39,904 bases of DNA from JBGPML01 sp041486955 (lineage in GTDB: Bacteria > Patescibacteriota > UBA1384 > 2-12-FULL-50-11 > DASWYB01): positions 1 to 39,904 of the forward strand of contig JBGPML010000002.1 of the NCBI GenBank assembly GCA_041486955.1. The letters are read 5' to 3'. The notes below the pieces were generated by a model. The model worked only from the letters and a program-made list of their open reading frames with translations, searched no databases and had not been told where the DNA came from. How positions within the stretch are numbered: the first letter of the stretch is position 1; every line of letters begins with the position of its first letter. The position numbers and the translations under genes were made by a program. This document shows, piece by piece, positions 7,147 through 14,857 of the stretch.

Positions 7147-8031
7147 ATGTATAAACAGATCGATAGTAATAAAAATAAAACAGCCCTGCTCATTGGTGCA
7201 TTTTTAGTCTTTGTCATCGGATTCGGGTGGGTTCTGTCTCGAGCCTTTGATAATCCAGCGATCCTATTCATTGCGGTAGTTTTTAGCTTTATCCAAGCTT
7301 GGGTCGGTTACTTCTACGCCGATAAGATTGCTTTGGCGGTTTCTGGCGCTCATCCGCTGGAACGAAAAGAAGCGCCCGGACTGTTTCACATTGTCGAAAA
7401 TCTGGCGATTGCGGCTGGTATTCCTGCTCCGCCGCTCTATCTGATTGATGACTCGGCGCCAAACGCCTTTGCCACTGGCCGTGACCCGAGCCACGCCGCG
7501 GTTGCTGTAACCAGTGGACTTCTTGAAAAATTGAACAAAACTGAGTTAGAAGGAGTTATTGCCCATGAACTCAGCCATGTCACCAATTATGATATCCGCC
7601 TTTCGACGATTGTCGTTGTCCTCGTTGGAATTATAGCGTTGGCTTCCGATTGGTTCTTACGCTCAATGTTTTGGGGTGGAGGACGCCGTAATCGAGATAA
7701 CGACGGCGGTAACGGCTTGTTTGTAATACTTGGCATTATTTTGGCCATTTTAGCCCCGATTGCGGCTACGTTGATACAACTAGCCGTTTCGCGCAAGCGC
7801 GAGTTTCTTGCCGACGCAAGTGGGGCCTTGCTTACCCGCTATCCAGAAGGTCTGGCCAGCGCATTAGAGAAGATCGCTCGAGATAAAGAACCCTTGGAAG
7901 TCGCCAATAAAGCCACGGCCCATATGTATTTTGAGAACCCCTTAAAAAATTACTCGGGGACTGTCAACAATCTCTTTTCCACCCATCCGCCGGTGGAGGA
8001 GCGAATCAAAGCCCTACGCGAAATGGCCTAA
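7147..8031 (+). CDS. htpX: Zinc metalloprotease HtpX
   Basis: Membrane-bound M48 protease that degrades misfolded membrane proteins. The 294-residue protein has four hydrophobic segments: two near the N terminus (residues about 13-32 and 38-55) and two in the middle (about 155-172 and 190-212). The zinc site HELSH is at residues 140-144, with the third ligand glutamate in KREFLADASGA. The C-terminal FSTHPPVEERIKALREM is the typical M48B ending. The length matches the family. It follows lemA and ends at a GTAC element shared with the convergent TrmB-type regulator. Confidence 0.97.
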   Translation: MYKQIDSNKNKTALLIGAFLVFVIGFGWVLSRAFDNPAILFIAVVFSFIQAWVGYFYADKIALAVSGAHPLERKEAPGLFHIVENLAIAAGIPAPPLYLIDDSAPNAFATGRDPSHAAVAVTSGLLEKLNKTELEGVIAHELSHVTNYDIRLSTIVVVLVGIIALASDWFLRSMFWGGGRRNRDNDGGNGLFVILGIILAILAPIAATLIQLAVSRKREFLADASGALLTRYPEGLASALEKIARDKEPLEVANKATAHMYFENPLKNYSGTVNNLFSTHPPVEERIKALREMA

Positions 8032-8037
8032 GACGTC

Positions 8038-8139
8038 GATTTGGCTGATTTCGGCGTTAAAACTTCCGGTGCTCGCTCGATGTACCACCACGTACACCTC
8101 GCTTTGCTCCTCGTTCTGCCTTGTAAAAACCTCAAATTA
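8038..8139 (+). repeat. GTAC-core hairpin element, copy C
   Basis: The core 8053-8122 reads GGCGTTAAAACTTCC, then GCTCGCTCG, ATGTAC-6-GTACAC, and ends CTGCCTTG. The arms (8038-8051 and 8123-8139) are the weakest of the four copies, with ATTTG/CAAAT as the main matched block. It fills the spacer between the convergent htpX and TrmB-type genes, so both transcripts would run into it. Confidence 0.65.
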
Positions 8140-8168
8140 TACCCTTAGATTTACGAAAGTAGCGTACT

Positions 8169-8972
8169 CTAGTTAATAAAATCAAAGCTGGGATAGATCT
8201 GTCTGTCAGGCAGTGTTTCCCGGTGAGCTGGTATCTGGTCGGAGGCTACCCAGATCAACTGAAACCAGGTTCGCAAACTATCGGCGATTTGTTTATTAAT
8301 AATCACGGTAAATGAGGCCTCTTCATCGAAATTGATGCCTTCAAGACCGGAAAAAATCACGACATGATCACCAAAGATGTCGATAGTTGATCCGGTTTCG
8401 TATTTTTTGGGTAAAAAGCGATAGTTTTTATCGAAAAGGGCTAAAAATTCACGGTTATGGAGCAGAGAATTGTCGCAAAGTAGGCGAAACTCGATTTTCT
8501 TAGCTTTTGCGTCAATCACAAATTGTTCGAAGTCAGTTTTGAGCTTGGGGTTGCTTAAGGTACCCTTGGCGCCGAGGGTATAAATAGGTTGTCCAACCCG
8601 TAACATATCGTTTAAATAATTCTTCCATCCCTCAATTCCCCGATAGATGTAGACTTCGTTGGCATGCGGCCTGCCGGTATAACGGGCCTGAAGCTGCGGC
8701 ATAATCTTGGCTAAGGCGTGCTCTTTCTCAGCCAGCATTTCTGAAAATTTATTGGGATTAACGGGTTTGTAGTGGTTTTCTTTTGGCCCGCGAATTTCAA
8801 ACACCAGACCTTTTTCGATCAGGCGATTGAGGGAATCATAAACATTGCGTCGATGGACCTTAGACTTGGTTGATATTTCGCCCACGCCAATTTCGCCCTC
8901 GGTTAAGAGAGTTTCGTAAATGCGGGCTTCGTTCTTCGCTAATCCTAATTGAGTAAATACGTCTGTATACAT
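8169..8972 (-). CDS. TrmB-family transcriptional regulator
   Basis: A 267-residue DNA-binding regulator. Residues about 1-75 form a winged helix of the TrmB type: LGLAKNEARIYETLLTEGEI, then STKSKVHRRNVYDSLNRL as the recognition region and GLVFEIRGPKENHYKPVNP as the wing. A short coiled-coil (EKEHALAKIMPQLQARY) links to a C-terminal ligand-sensing domain of PLD-like regulator type (EVYIYRGIEGWKNYLNDML to IFGDHVVIF). The ligand cannot be told from sequence; TrmB relatives often sense sugars. It is divergent from three tiny genes with which it shares a promoter region containing an inverted repeat, so it may regulate them and itself. Confidence 0.88.
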   Translation of the reverse strand: MYTDVFTQLGLAKNEARIYETLLTEGEIGVGEISTKSKVHRRNVYDSLNRLIEKGLVFEIRGPKENHYKPVNPNKFSEMLAEKEHALAKIMPQLQARYTGRPHANEVYIYRGIEGWKNYLNDMLRVGQPIYTLGAKGTLSNPKLKTDFEQFVIDAKAKKIEFRLLCDNSLLHNREFLALFDKNYRFLPKKYETGSTIDIFGDHVVIFSGLEGINFDEEASFTVIINKQIADSLRTWFQLIWVASDQIPAHRETLPDRQIYPSFDFIN

Positions 8973-8986
8973 TATTTTGATACGTG

Positions 8987-9000
8987 GTGGTATTTGCCAC
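8987..9000. promoter_or_regulatory. Inverted repeat between divergent promoters, possible operator
   Basis: GTGG-6-CCAC lies in the leader of the TrmB-type gene and overlaps the -35 of the divergent promoter. It is placed to act as an autoregulatory operator; binding is inferred from position only. Confidence 0.35.
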
Positions 9001-9021
9001 TCGTTAATTGTATTTTATCAT
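8994..9021 (+). promoter_or_regulatory. Promoter of the three small genes
   Basis: TTGCCA, 16-base spacer, TATCAT on the plus strand, overlapping the divergent promoter of the TrmB-type regulator. It would give a leader of about 33 bases before the ATG at 9061. Confidence 0.5.
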
Positions 9022-9035
9022 TTCTTTCGTGTCAA
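9007..9035 (-). promoter_or_regulatory. Promoter of the TrmB-type regulator
   Basis: Read on the minus strand: TTGACA, 17-base spacer, TACAAT, close to the sigma-70 consensus. The start site would be about 28 bases before the ATG at 8972. Confidence 0.65.
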
Positions 9036-9060
9036 TAAGGTTCAGGAGAAAAGGGGACAA

Positions 9061-9327
9061 ATGGACAGAGATCAAACTTGGATCGGACATCAGATCGAAG
9101 TCATGCAATGCGAACTGGAGTTTTTGCAAGGACTCTATGTCTACTACGAAACCTTAACCGTCGAGCAGATTCTCCACGACATTCACCTTCAAATGCAGGC
9201 TAAAGAGCTGCTCCTTCAGATGTGGTTAAGGAAATTACCCGTCGATCAATCGGCTAAGACAGCCAAGAAAGGGGAGGGTGATGGATCCGACGGCGATGAA
9301 AATCCAGATTGTCGGCTGGGAGAGTGA
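9061..9327 (+). CDS. Small protein of unknown function, first of three overlapping genes
   Basis: An 88-residue product with no family I recognise. A helical N-terminal part (IEVMQCELEFLQGLY, then LTVEQILHDIHLQMQAKELLLQ) is followed by a polar tail rich in Lys, Gly and Asp. The ATG at 9061 is chosen because AGGAGAAAAGGGG lies just upstream. Residues about 10-55 show the same spacing of acidic, leucine and AKE positions as the next gene's product, which suggests they are distant paralogues. The 3' end overlaps the next gene in another frame. Confidence 0.6.
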   Translation: MDRDQTWIGHQIEVMQCELEFLQGLYVYYETLTVEQILHDIHLQMQAKELLLQMWLRKLPVDQSAKTAKKGEGDGSDGDENPDCRLGE

Positions 9328-9472
9328 GTTGCTTCTCCTTAAAAAGCTCCTGAAGGTTTGCTTGGCGGATGGGATTACTCTTGAGCTCGTTATTGAAGAT
9401 CTCAAGATGAGGATTATCGCAAAAGAGGCTCTTATCTCGGTTGGTCAACGCCATATCGGTGCAGAGCCATGA
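9281..9472 (+). CDS. Small protein of unknown function, second of three overlapping genes
   Basis: A 63-residue, largely helical product (QIVGWESELLLLKKLLKVCL, then ITLELVIEDLKMRIIAKEAL). It starts inside the preceding gene in a different frame, with GGGGAGGGTG just before the ATG. The pattern of hydrophobic positions and the closing AKE-leucine motif echo the preceding product. The stop overlaps the next start as ATGA, so translation is probably coupled. No function can be assigned. Confidence 0.6.
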   Translation: MDPTAMKIQIVGWESELLLLKKLLKVCLADGITLELVIEDLKMRIIAKEALISVGQRHIGAEP

Positions 9473-9540
9473 CCCAGATGATCGCTCTCTTCGTCTATGC
9501 CGTTATAGCGTGGGTTATCTGGGTAGCGGCCAGTCAATAA
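9469..9540 (+). CDS. 23-residue single-span membrane micropeptide
   Basis: The frame encodes MTQMIALFVYAVIAWVIWVA followed by ASQ, almost entirely one membrane helix. Its ATG overlaps the preceding stop as ATGA, and a terminator follows 24 bases after its stop. It is short, so coding status is inferred from the coupling and the hydrophobic composition. Confidence 0.5.
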   Translation: MTQMIALFVYAVIAWVIWVAASQ

Positions 9541-9564
9541 TGAACAAGTATTTGTTATAGCTGA

Positions 9565-9592
9565 ACCGTCCTCGATATGAGGGCGGTTTTTT
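9565..9592 (+). terminator. Rho-independent terminator after the small-gene operon
   Basis: ACCGTCCTC pairs with GAGGGCGGT (one G-U) around GATAT and is followed by six T. The gatC promoter begins immediately after it. Confidence 0.85.
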
Positions 9593-9593
9593 C

Positions 9594-9622
9594 TTGCCTT
9601 TTCAGGTTGGATTAGCTACAAT
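9594..9622 (+). promoter_or_regulatory. gatCAB operon promoter
   Basis: TTGCCT, 17-base spacer, TACAAT, then eight bases to the gatC ATG with no ribosome-binding site. Confidence 0.65.
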
Positions 9623-9630
9623 CTGGGTAA

Positions 9631-9912
9631 ATGAACTCCTTAAGCCCTGAAGAAATTGGACACCTCGCCACGCTTAGTCGTCTGTCCTTAACCGAGGAAG
9701 AATCGACACATTTTGCTGAACAGTTAGGCTCAATTCTTGAGTACGCGTCTCATTTGCCTGAGATGGATGTGACGCCCGACCCAAGTCATCTTCGGGTAGA
9801 GGAGGATATCGCCCAACCTTGTGACAACCCGCATGATTTACTCCGCAATGCCATCGCTCTGGAAAACGGCTACGTTAAAGTACCGGCGATATTGGATAAA
9901 AGTGAATCATGA
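9631..9912 (+). CDS. gatC: Asp/Glu-tRNA amidotransferase subunit C
   Basis: Small structural subunit of the GatCAB complex, which amidates misacylated Glu-tRNA-Gln or Asp-tRNA-Asn. The 93-residue product shows the family pattern: SPEEIGHLATLSRLSLTEEE at the N terminus, QLGSILEYASHLPEMDVT, then the C-terminal PHDLLRNAIALENGYVKVPAIL. It is the first gene of the operon and its stop overlaps the gatA start by four bases (ATGA). The promoter lies so close to the ATG that the mRNA is probably leaderless. Confidence 0.95.
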   Translation: MNSLSPEEIGHLATLSRLSLTEEESTHFAEQLGSILEYASHLPEMDVTPDPSHLRVEEDIAQPCDNPHDLLRNAIALENGYVKVPAILDKSES

Positions 9913-11309
9913 GTGATGTGACGAAAATTTTAGATGAGCTAGCCGCTGGATCGGTAACCAGCGAATCATTGGTGATCCAATGCTTTCAAACGATCAAGTC
10001 AAAAAATGACGATATTTTTGCTTTTGTCCGAACCTATGAAGACGAAGCGATGGCAGCGGCAAAAGCCAGCGATGCTCGACGTAATGAGGGGAAACCACTC
10101 AGCCGAATTGATGGGCTGCCAATAGCGATTAAAGACAATTTTTCTTATCAAGATCATGTTACGAGCTCTGGTAGCAATATATTAAAAAACTATGAAGCAC
10201 CGTTTGATGCGACAGTAGTTGCTAAACTTAAAGAAGCGGGAGCCGACATTATTGGCCAAACCAATATGGACGAATTCGCCATGGGCTCAAGTACGGAAAA
10301 TAGCGCTTTTGGAGTTACCAAGAATCCCTTTGACGCAACGCGAGTTGCTGGTGGCTCAAGTGGCGGGGCCGCGGCCGCCGTAGCAACCGACATGGCTCCA
10401 CTCAGCTTTGGTAGCGACACCGGCGGGTCCATTCGTCAGCCGGCCGCGTTTTGCGGTGTTGTTGGGTTAAAACCAACCTATGGTGCGGTCAGCCGTTATG
10501 GCTTACATGCGTTAGCCTCTTCCCTCGATCAAATTGGCCCGTTAGCTTCGTCGGTCGATGGAGTTGAGATTGGTTATGAGGCAATACAAGGGTTTGATCC
10601 ACTTGATAGTACCTCGAAGAAAGCTGAATCAGTACCTGTCAAAGAGCACTATACAATAGGTGTGCCGAAGCAGTTCATGGCCGAGGGAACTGATTCGAGG
10701 ATTCTTAACGCGCTCAATAAAACCTTGGATAAGCTGGAAGCCGCCGGGCATACCATCAAACGTGATATTGATCTGCAGATACTCGAGCAATCAGTGGCAA
10801 TTTACTATATTATTCTGCCGGCTGAAGCCAGTGCCAACCTGGCCCGTTATGATGGTATTCGCTTCGGCTCGCACGGAAATGATGTTATTGACTCGAGAAG
10901 CCAGGGATTTGGCCCAGAAGTAAAACGACGAATAATGTTAGGAACTTACGCCTTATCGGCTGGCTATGCTGACAAATTTTACAAGCGAGCTCAATCGGCG
11001 CGGGCAAAATTAACTCAAGAGCTACTCGAAGTCCTTGAGTCAGTTGATGTATTGATCGGGCCGGTTGTGCCGGAATTGCCGTTCAAAATTGGCGCCAAGC
11101 AGAGCGATCCGTTAGCTATGTATCTGTCGGACATTTATACTATTCCGGTCAATTTAGCCGGCTTACCTGGTTTAACGATGCCTGTTACAACCACCGAAGA
11201 AGACGGCGTACAACTGCCAATCGCATTACAAATCATCGGCCGTCCCTGGAGTGAAAAACAACTCTTCTCGGTCGGTCGTATCATAGAGCATAATAAAGGA
11301 GCTTCATGA
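9909..11309 (+). CDS. gatA: Asp/Glu-tRNA amidotransferase subunit A
   Basis: Catalytic amidase subunit of GatCAB that releases ammonia from glutamine. The 466-residue protein has the amidase signature: the lysine of GLPIAIKDNF, the cis-serine in GGSSGGAAAAVAT and the nucleophile serine in GSDTGGSIRQPAAFCGVVGLKP. The GQTNMDEFAMGSSTENSAFG block is characteristic of GatA. The C terminus (NLAGLPGLTMPV to LPIALQIIGRPWSE) is intact. Genes on both sides overlap by four bases, giving tight translational coupling with gatC and the cyclophilin gene. Confidence 0.98.
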   Translation: MSDVTKILDELAAGSVTSESLVIQCFQTIKSKNDDIFAFVRTYEDEAMAAAKASDARRNEGKPLSRIDGLPIAIKDNFSYQDHVTSSGSNILKNYEAPFDATVVAKLKEAGADIIGQTNMDEFAMGSSTENSAFGVTKNPFDATRVAGGSSGGAAAAVATDMAPLSFGSDTGGSIRQPAAFCGVVGLKPTYGAVSRYGLHALASSLDQIGPLASSVDGVEIGYEAIQGFDPLDSTSKKAESVPVKEHYTIGVPKQFMAEGTDSRILNALNKTLDKLEAAGHTIKRDIDLQILEQSVAIYYIILPAEASANLARYDGIRFGSHGNDVIDSRSQGFGPEVKRRIMLGTYALSAGYADKFYKRAQSARAKLTQELLEVLESVDVLIGPVVPELPFKIGAKQSDPLAMYLSDIYTIPVNLAGLPGLTMPVTTTEEDGVQLPIALQIIGRPWSEKQLFSVGRIIEHNKGAS

Positions 11310-11914
11310 GTCGAGGGATAGTAAACCAATTCGTTGCTTTAATTGTTTTAATCGGCGTATTAATCGTAGGAGCAAAACTTATGGGAAATAATAGTAATTC
11401 AACCGCTAAAACGGCTCCCGCCGCTAATAGTTCGCCAGCGCCGGGTGATAACGTGGTTATTGCCACCGATAAGGGTGATATTCATCTTGAATTGTACACA
11501 AAAGATGCGCCTAAAACCGTCGATAATTTTGAAAAATTGGCCGATCGAGGCTACTACAACGGGGTTATTTTTCACCGGGTGATTAAGGACTTTATGATTC
11601 AAACCGGCGATCCAACAGGTACGGGGCGTGGGGGCGATAGTGCCAATGGGGGCGATTTTGCTGACGAAATTAACAGCCATAAGATTGAAGTTGGCACAGT
11701 GGCTATGGCTAACAGAGGACCAAACACCAATGGATCACAATTCTTCATCGTCACCGAGCAATCCCAACCAAGTCTCGATGGGCATTATACGGTTTTTGGC
11801 CATGTGACGGACGGAATAGATGTGGTCCGCGAAATTGCGGCTGTGCCAACCGATTCTAACGATAAACCAACTGAAGACGTTAAGATGAAAACAGTTACAA
11901 TCGAAAAGAAATAA
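11306..11914 (+). CDS. Membrane-anchored cyclophilin-type peptidyl-prolyl isomerase
   Basis: Catalyses cis-trans isomerisation of prolyl bonds, here probably outside the cytoplasm. An N-terminal hydrophobic helix (VNQFVALIVLIGVLIVGAKL) is followed by a linker rich in Ser, Asn and Ala and then a cyclophilin domain from about residue 50. Conserved blocks are YYNGVIFHRVIKDFMIQTGDP with the catalytic arginine, VAMANRGPNTNGSQFFI, and LDGHYTVFGHV. The start overlaps the gatA stop as ATGA and GGAGC lies upstream. Its place within the gat operon suggests shared expression rather than a direct role in tRNA amidation. Confidence 0.94.
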   Translation: MSRGIVNQFVALIVLIGVLIVGAKLMGNNSNSTAKTAPAANSSPAPGDNVVIATDKGDIHLELYTKDAPKTVDNFEKLADRGYYNGVIFHRVIKDFMIQTGDPTGTGRGGDSANGGDFADEINSHKIEVGTVAMANRGPNTNGSQFFIVTEQSQPSLDGHYTVFGHVTDGIDVVREIAAVPTDSNDKPTEDVKMKTVTIEKK

Positions 11915-11922
11915 GTGAGCAT

Positions 11923-12408
11923 ATGAGCCAGCAGTATGGAAGCTATAAGAAGCCGAAGCAGGACCCGATTGAAGTTCGGATTGTTTTAGGTTTATTCCGT
12001 GGTTTATGGTGGCTCATTACCTGGCCTTTTCGTGGATTTAGCCTGGGACAAATGAAAGGTCGAAAAGCGACATCCCTCGACACGCAATCGGTTGCAAAAC
12101 GTTGGTCGGATATTCAAACTTCTATTGGTCTCGGTGGCACGACCCACTTCGGTTCGGCTGTTGTCGCGGCTGACAAACTATTGGACCATGTTTTAAAACA
12201 GAAGGGCTATGCTGGAGAGACCATGGGTGAGCGGCTTAAAGCGTCCCAAGATGATGTTTCGCCTGCGGTGTATCATAATACCTGGCAGGCTCATAAGCTC
12301 CGTAATCAGCTCGTTCATGAAATCGAGAGTGAGGTTTTGAGTTATCAGGCCAAAGAGGCGATTTCGAGTTATGAACAAATGCTGAAGGAGTTGGGAGCAT
12401 TAAGATGA
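11923..12408 (+). CDS. Uncharacterised protein within the gat operon
   Basis: A 161-residue product with no domain I can name. A basic N terminus (QYGSYKKPKQDP) precedes an aromatic amphipathic stretch (GLFRGLWWLITWPFRGFSLG) that may sit on the membrane. The remainder is a helical region with conserved-looking VAADKLLDHVLKQKGYAGETMGERLK and HKLRNQLVHEIES. The latter resembles the RNxxxH spacing of HEPN-like folds (R-N-Q-L-V-H), which I note only as a possibility. It overlaps gatB by four bases. Confidence 0.75.
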   Translation: MSQQYGSYKKPKQDPIEVRIVLGLFRGLWWLITWPFRGFSLGQMKGRKATSLDTQSVAKRWSDIQTSIGLGGTTHFGSAVVAADKLLDHVLKQKGYAGETMGERLKASQDDVSPAVYHNTWQAHKLRNQLVHEIESEVLSYQAKEAISSYEQMLKELGALR

Positions 12409-13829
12409 GTGAATACATACCAATCATTGGCCTGGAGATTCATGCCGAACTCAAAACAAACTCAAAACTCTTTTGTCGTTGTCCCAATACCTCGAGCGAT
12501 TTAAATACTCCTCCGAACACGGCCATTTGTCCGGTTTGTGTCGGATTACCCGGGGCTTTACCAGTCTTGAATAAGCAGGCAGTCGCTTCAACGATAAAAC
12601 TTGGCCGATCACTCGGGTCGACGATTCCGCCAACCACCAAATGGGATCGTAAAAATTACTTTTATCCAGATTTACCTAAAGGCTATCAAATCAGCCAGTA
12701 CGATCAGCCATTATGCCTGGGTGGAATGCTTTCTTGGTACGACCGAACAGGCACCGAACATTCCGTTGCCTTGACACGCATTCATCTGGAAGAAGACACG
12801 GGAAAACTGGTTCATCCCGAACAAAAACCGTACTCGCTGATTGATTATAACCGGTCGAGTGTGCCACTTTTAGAACTGGTGACGGAACCAGTCATTTCTT
12901 CGGCGGAAGAAGCCCGTCAGTTTGCTGAAGAGTATCAACACCACTTGCGTGAATTAGGTATTGCCGAGGCGAGCATGGAAAAAGGTCAAATGCGTTGTGA
13001 GGCTAATATCTCGGTTGTGACTGAGTCTGAGGCAGCCGATCCCGGGCGACGGTTAAGTGGGACTAAAATTGAAGTAAAAAACCTCAATTCTTTTCGATCA
13101 CTCGAACGAGCGATTAATTTTGAGATAAAGCGTCAATCGGAAGCTTTGAATCAAGAGGATCGGTTACGTCAAGAGACGCGGGGTTGGCGTGAGGTCAAAG
13201 GAGAAACCTACAGTATGCGCGCCAAAGAGACGGCTGACGATTATCGCTATTTCCCCGAGCCTGATCTTGGACAGCTTGATTTGGATCGGGCGGAAAAGAA
13301 CGATCAAGACGGAGTGTCCCGACAAGCGGTTATAGCCCAGCTGCTTAAGGCTCAAGCTAATCCGAATTTTGTTCATATCGTTACTGATGATCCCAGGCGC
13401 TGGAGTTATATAAAACTACTCCTCAGCGACCCGAACATACACGATGAAAGTATAGCTTTATCGGTGCAATGGTTGAGTCAAGACCCGAACATTGTTCGTT
13501 TTGAACCGCAAGAAATAGTGGCAGTCATGACTGAATTATCTGCTGGGAACATTCGTACCGCGGCTCTCAAAGCCGCTCTTGCCAGTGCTGATCGGGGAGG
13601 GCTAAAGGAAGCTCTTGATCAATCACAATCTGGAGCGAGCGATATTGACTTAGGATCAGTTGTTCGTTCGGTTTTAGCCGAACATACTTCGGAGGTTGTT
13701 CGGTATAGATCTGGCGAGGTTCAATTGTTCGGGTTCTTCGTGGGGAATGTTCGTAAAATTATCGGGTACAAGGCTGATCCATCTGATATTACCGAGATCC
13801 TTAAACGTCAACTCGATCAGGCTAAGTAA
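12405..13829 (+). CDS. gatB: Asp/Glu-tRNA amidotransferase subunit B
   Basis: Subunit of GatCAB that binds the misacylated tRNA, activates the carboxyl group with ATP and receives ammonia from GatA. The 474-residue protein starts with IIGLEIHAELKTNSKLFCRC and has the paired cysteines around residues 24-26 and 43-46 (CPVCVGLPG). Other family blocks are KNYFYPDLPKGYQISQYD, IHLEEDTGKLVH, DYNRSSVPLLELVTEP and KIEVKNLNSFRSLERAI. The tail domain ends FFVGNVRKIIGYKADP with the usual lysine-rich GKxxG replaced by NVRKIIG. It is coupled to the preceding gene by a four-base overlap. Confidence 0.97.
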   Translation: MSEYIPIIGLEIHAELKTNSKLFCRCPNTSSDLNTPPNTAICPVCVGLPGALPVLNKQAVASTIKLGRSLGSTIPPTTKWDRKNYFYPDLPKGYQISQYDQPLCLGGMLSWYDRTGTEHSVALTRIHLEEDTGKLVHPEQKPYSLIDYNRSSVPLLELVTEPVISSAEEARQFAEEYQHHLRELGIAEASMEKGQMRCEANISVVTESEAADPGRRLSGTKIEVKNLNSFRSLERAINFEIKRQSEALNQEDRLRQETRGWREVKGETYSMRAKETADDYRYFPEPDLGQLDLDRAEKNDQDGVSRQAVIAQLLKAQANPNFVHIVTDDPRRWSYIKLLLSDPNIHDESIALSVQWLSQDPNIVRFEPQEIVAVMTELSAGNIRTAALKAALASADRGGLKEALDQSQSGASDIDLGSVVRSVLAEHTSEVVRYRSGEVQLFGFFVGNVRKIIGYKADPSDITEILKRQLDQAK

Positions 13830-13869
13830 CCGAAAGAAACCCGAACATACTTTAGGAGGGTATTCATTG

Positions 13870-14256
13870 ATGAATGGTGGAACGATCATATTCGTCGGGC
13901 AAATAAGTCGAGAAGCCGAGCTGTTGCTTGCTCGTTTGAAGCATGAAGAATTTGAAGTGGTAACGGTACCTCATGCGGCGGGGTTAAGCAAGGCAATAAA
14001 ATTAGGGGGCATTCAAGCGATACTCGTTTCCAATCGCCTCAATAAACGTCAGGTGCGAGGTGTTATTCAGACCAAACGAGCAAACAACCGAACACGCTTT
14101 ATTCCAGTGATTATTATCGCCGAATATGACGAGCCGACTGAATTGCAAAAAGTCCTCGGAGTTGGTGAAATTTTCCGCCTGCATATTATACCGCTTCGTG
14201 ATGCAGTAGAACGGCTCAAATTGGCGATAAAACTGTGCCAATTGTCGGCAGGTTAG
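13870..14256 (+). CDS. Receiver-like domain protein without the phosphoacceptor site
   Basis: A 128-residue single-domain protein with the alternating beta-alpha pattern of response-regulator receivers: TIIFVGQ, LLARLKHEEFEVVTVPHAAGL, IQAILVSNRLN, FIPVIIIAEYDE, GVGEIFRLHIIPLRDAVERL. The usual phosphoacceptor aspartate after strand 3 is not there (AILVSN), and the acidic pair after strand 1 is missing (FVGQ), so phosphorylation is unlikely. It could bind partners as a pseudo-receiver. The ATG at 13870 is chosen because AGGAGG lies about 10 bases upstream. It follows gatB after 40 bases and is probably the last gene of that operon. Confidence 0.65.
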   Translation: MNGGTIIFVGQISREAELLLARLKHEEFEVVTVPHAAGLSKAIKLGGIQAILVSNRLNKRQVRGVIQTKRANNRTRFIPVIIIAEYDEPTELQKVLGVGEIFRLHIIPLRDAVERLKLAIKLCQLSAG

Positions 14257-14290
14257 GAAATAGATTGGAACTCGTTTGCGGAAATTCACA

Positions 14291-14319
14291 TTCCAACGGC
14301 AATAATTTTATGGCATAAT
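14291..14319 (+). promoter_or_regulatory. Possible promoter of the MscS-like gene
   Basis: TTCCAA, 17-base spacer, CATAAT with TG upstream (extended -10), seven bases before the GTG start. Weaker than others in the window. Confidence 0.4.
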
Positions 14320-14326
14320 AGATGAA

Positions 14327-14845
14327 GTGACCATCAATAATTTTGTTTCACTTACCCATATAGAACGTTTCTTAGTCCGGTTTCCTAATGCCGTTTTGAC
14401 ATTACTTATTGGGTTTCTCTTTTTGCGTTTACTCCAGTGGGGCCTCGAGGTCGCTCTTCGTGCGGCTCGCGTGACGAAGCCAATGCAGGATATCCTTGTT
14501 TCAATGAGTTCGGCTGTCTTATGGATAGCCCTATTTGCCTTAGTCTTTCAGAGCATTGGTTTAAATCAAATTGCCATTGCCCTAACCAGCTCAGTTGCGG
14601 TGATCGGACTTGGCATTGCCACAGGTGCGAACAAATTAGTGTCGGATGTCGTAGCGGGGGTGTTTTTAGCCCGTAATCGCGATTTTAAAATAGGGCAACA
14701 TATCAAGATTGATCAAGTTGAGGGGGAGATTTATTCACTCGATAGCCGAAAAGTTCGCATAACAGGCAAGGATGGTCAACTCTATGTCATACCCAATACG
14801 AAATTTGACGAACAGGTTTGGGAAGTGAAGGAGACAAAAACATGA
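14327..14845 (+). CDS. Small MscS-family mechanosensitive channel
   Basis: Membrane channel subunit that opens on membrane tension. The 172-residue protein keeps a minimal MscS core: hydrophobic segments near residues 20-40 and 60-80, then the pore helix region with glycine and alanine spacing (SVAVIGLGIATGANKLVSDVVAG). A beta domain follows (FKIGQHIKIDQVEGEIYSLD, KVRITGKDGQLYVIPNTKF). The C-terminal alpha-beta domain of E. coli MscS is missing, so this is a short form. The start is GTG with a -10-like CATAAT seven bases upstream. The htrA-type gene follows after 12 bases and has its own GAGGAG site, so the two are co-transcribed. Confidence 0.9.
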   Translation: MTINNFVSLTHIERFLVRFPNAVLTLLIGFLFLRLLQWGLEVALRAARVTKPMQDILVSMSSAVLWIALFALVFQSIGLNQIAIALTSSVAVIGLGIATGANKLVSDVVAGVFLARNRDFKIGQHIKIDQVEGEIYSLDSRKVRITGKDGQLYVIPNTKFDEQVWEVKETKT

Positions 14846-14857
14846 GGAGATTTTGCT

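Noticed and set aside
13696..13869. N-terminal extension of the pseudo-receiver into the gatB gene
   Set aside because: The extension is gatB read in another frame; AGGAGG before the ATG at 13870 marks the real start.
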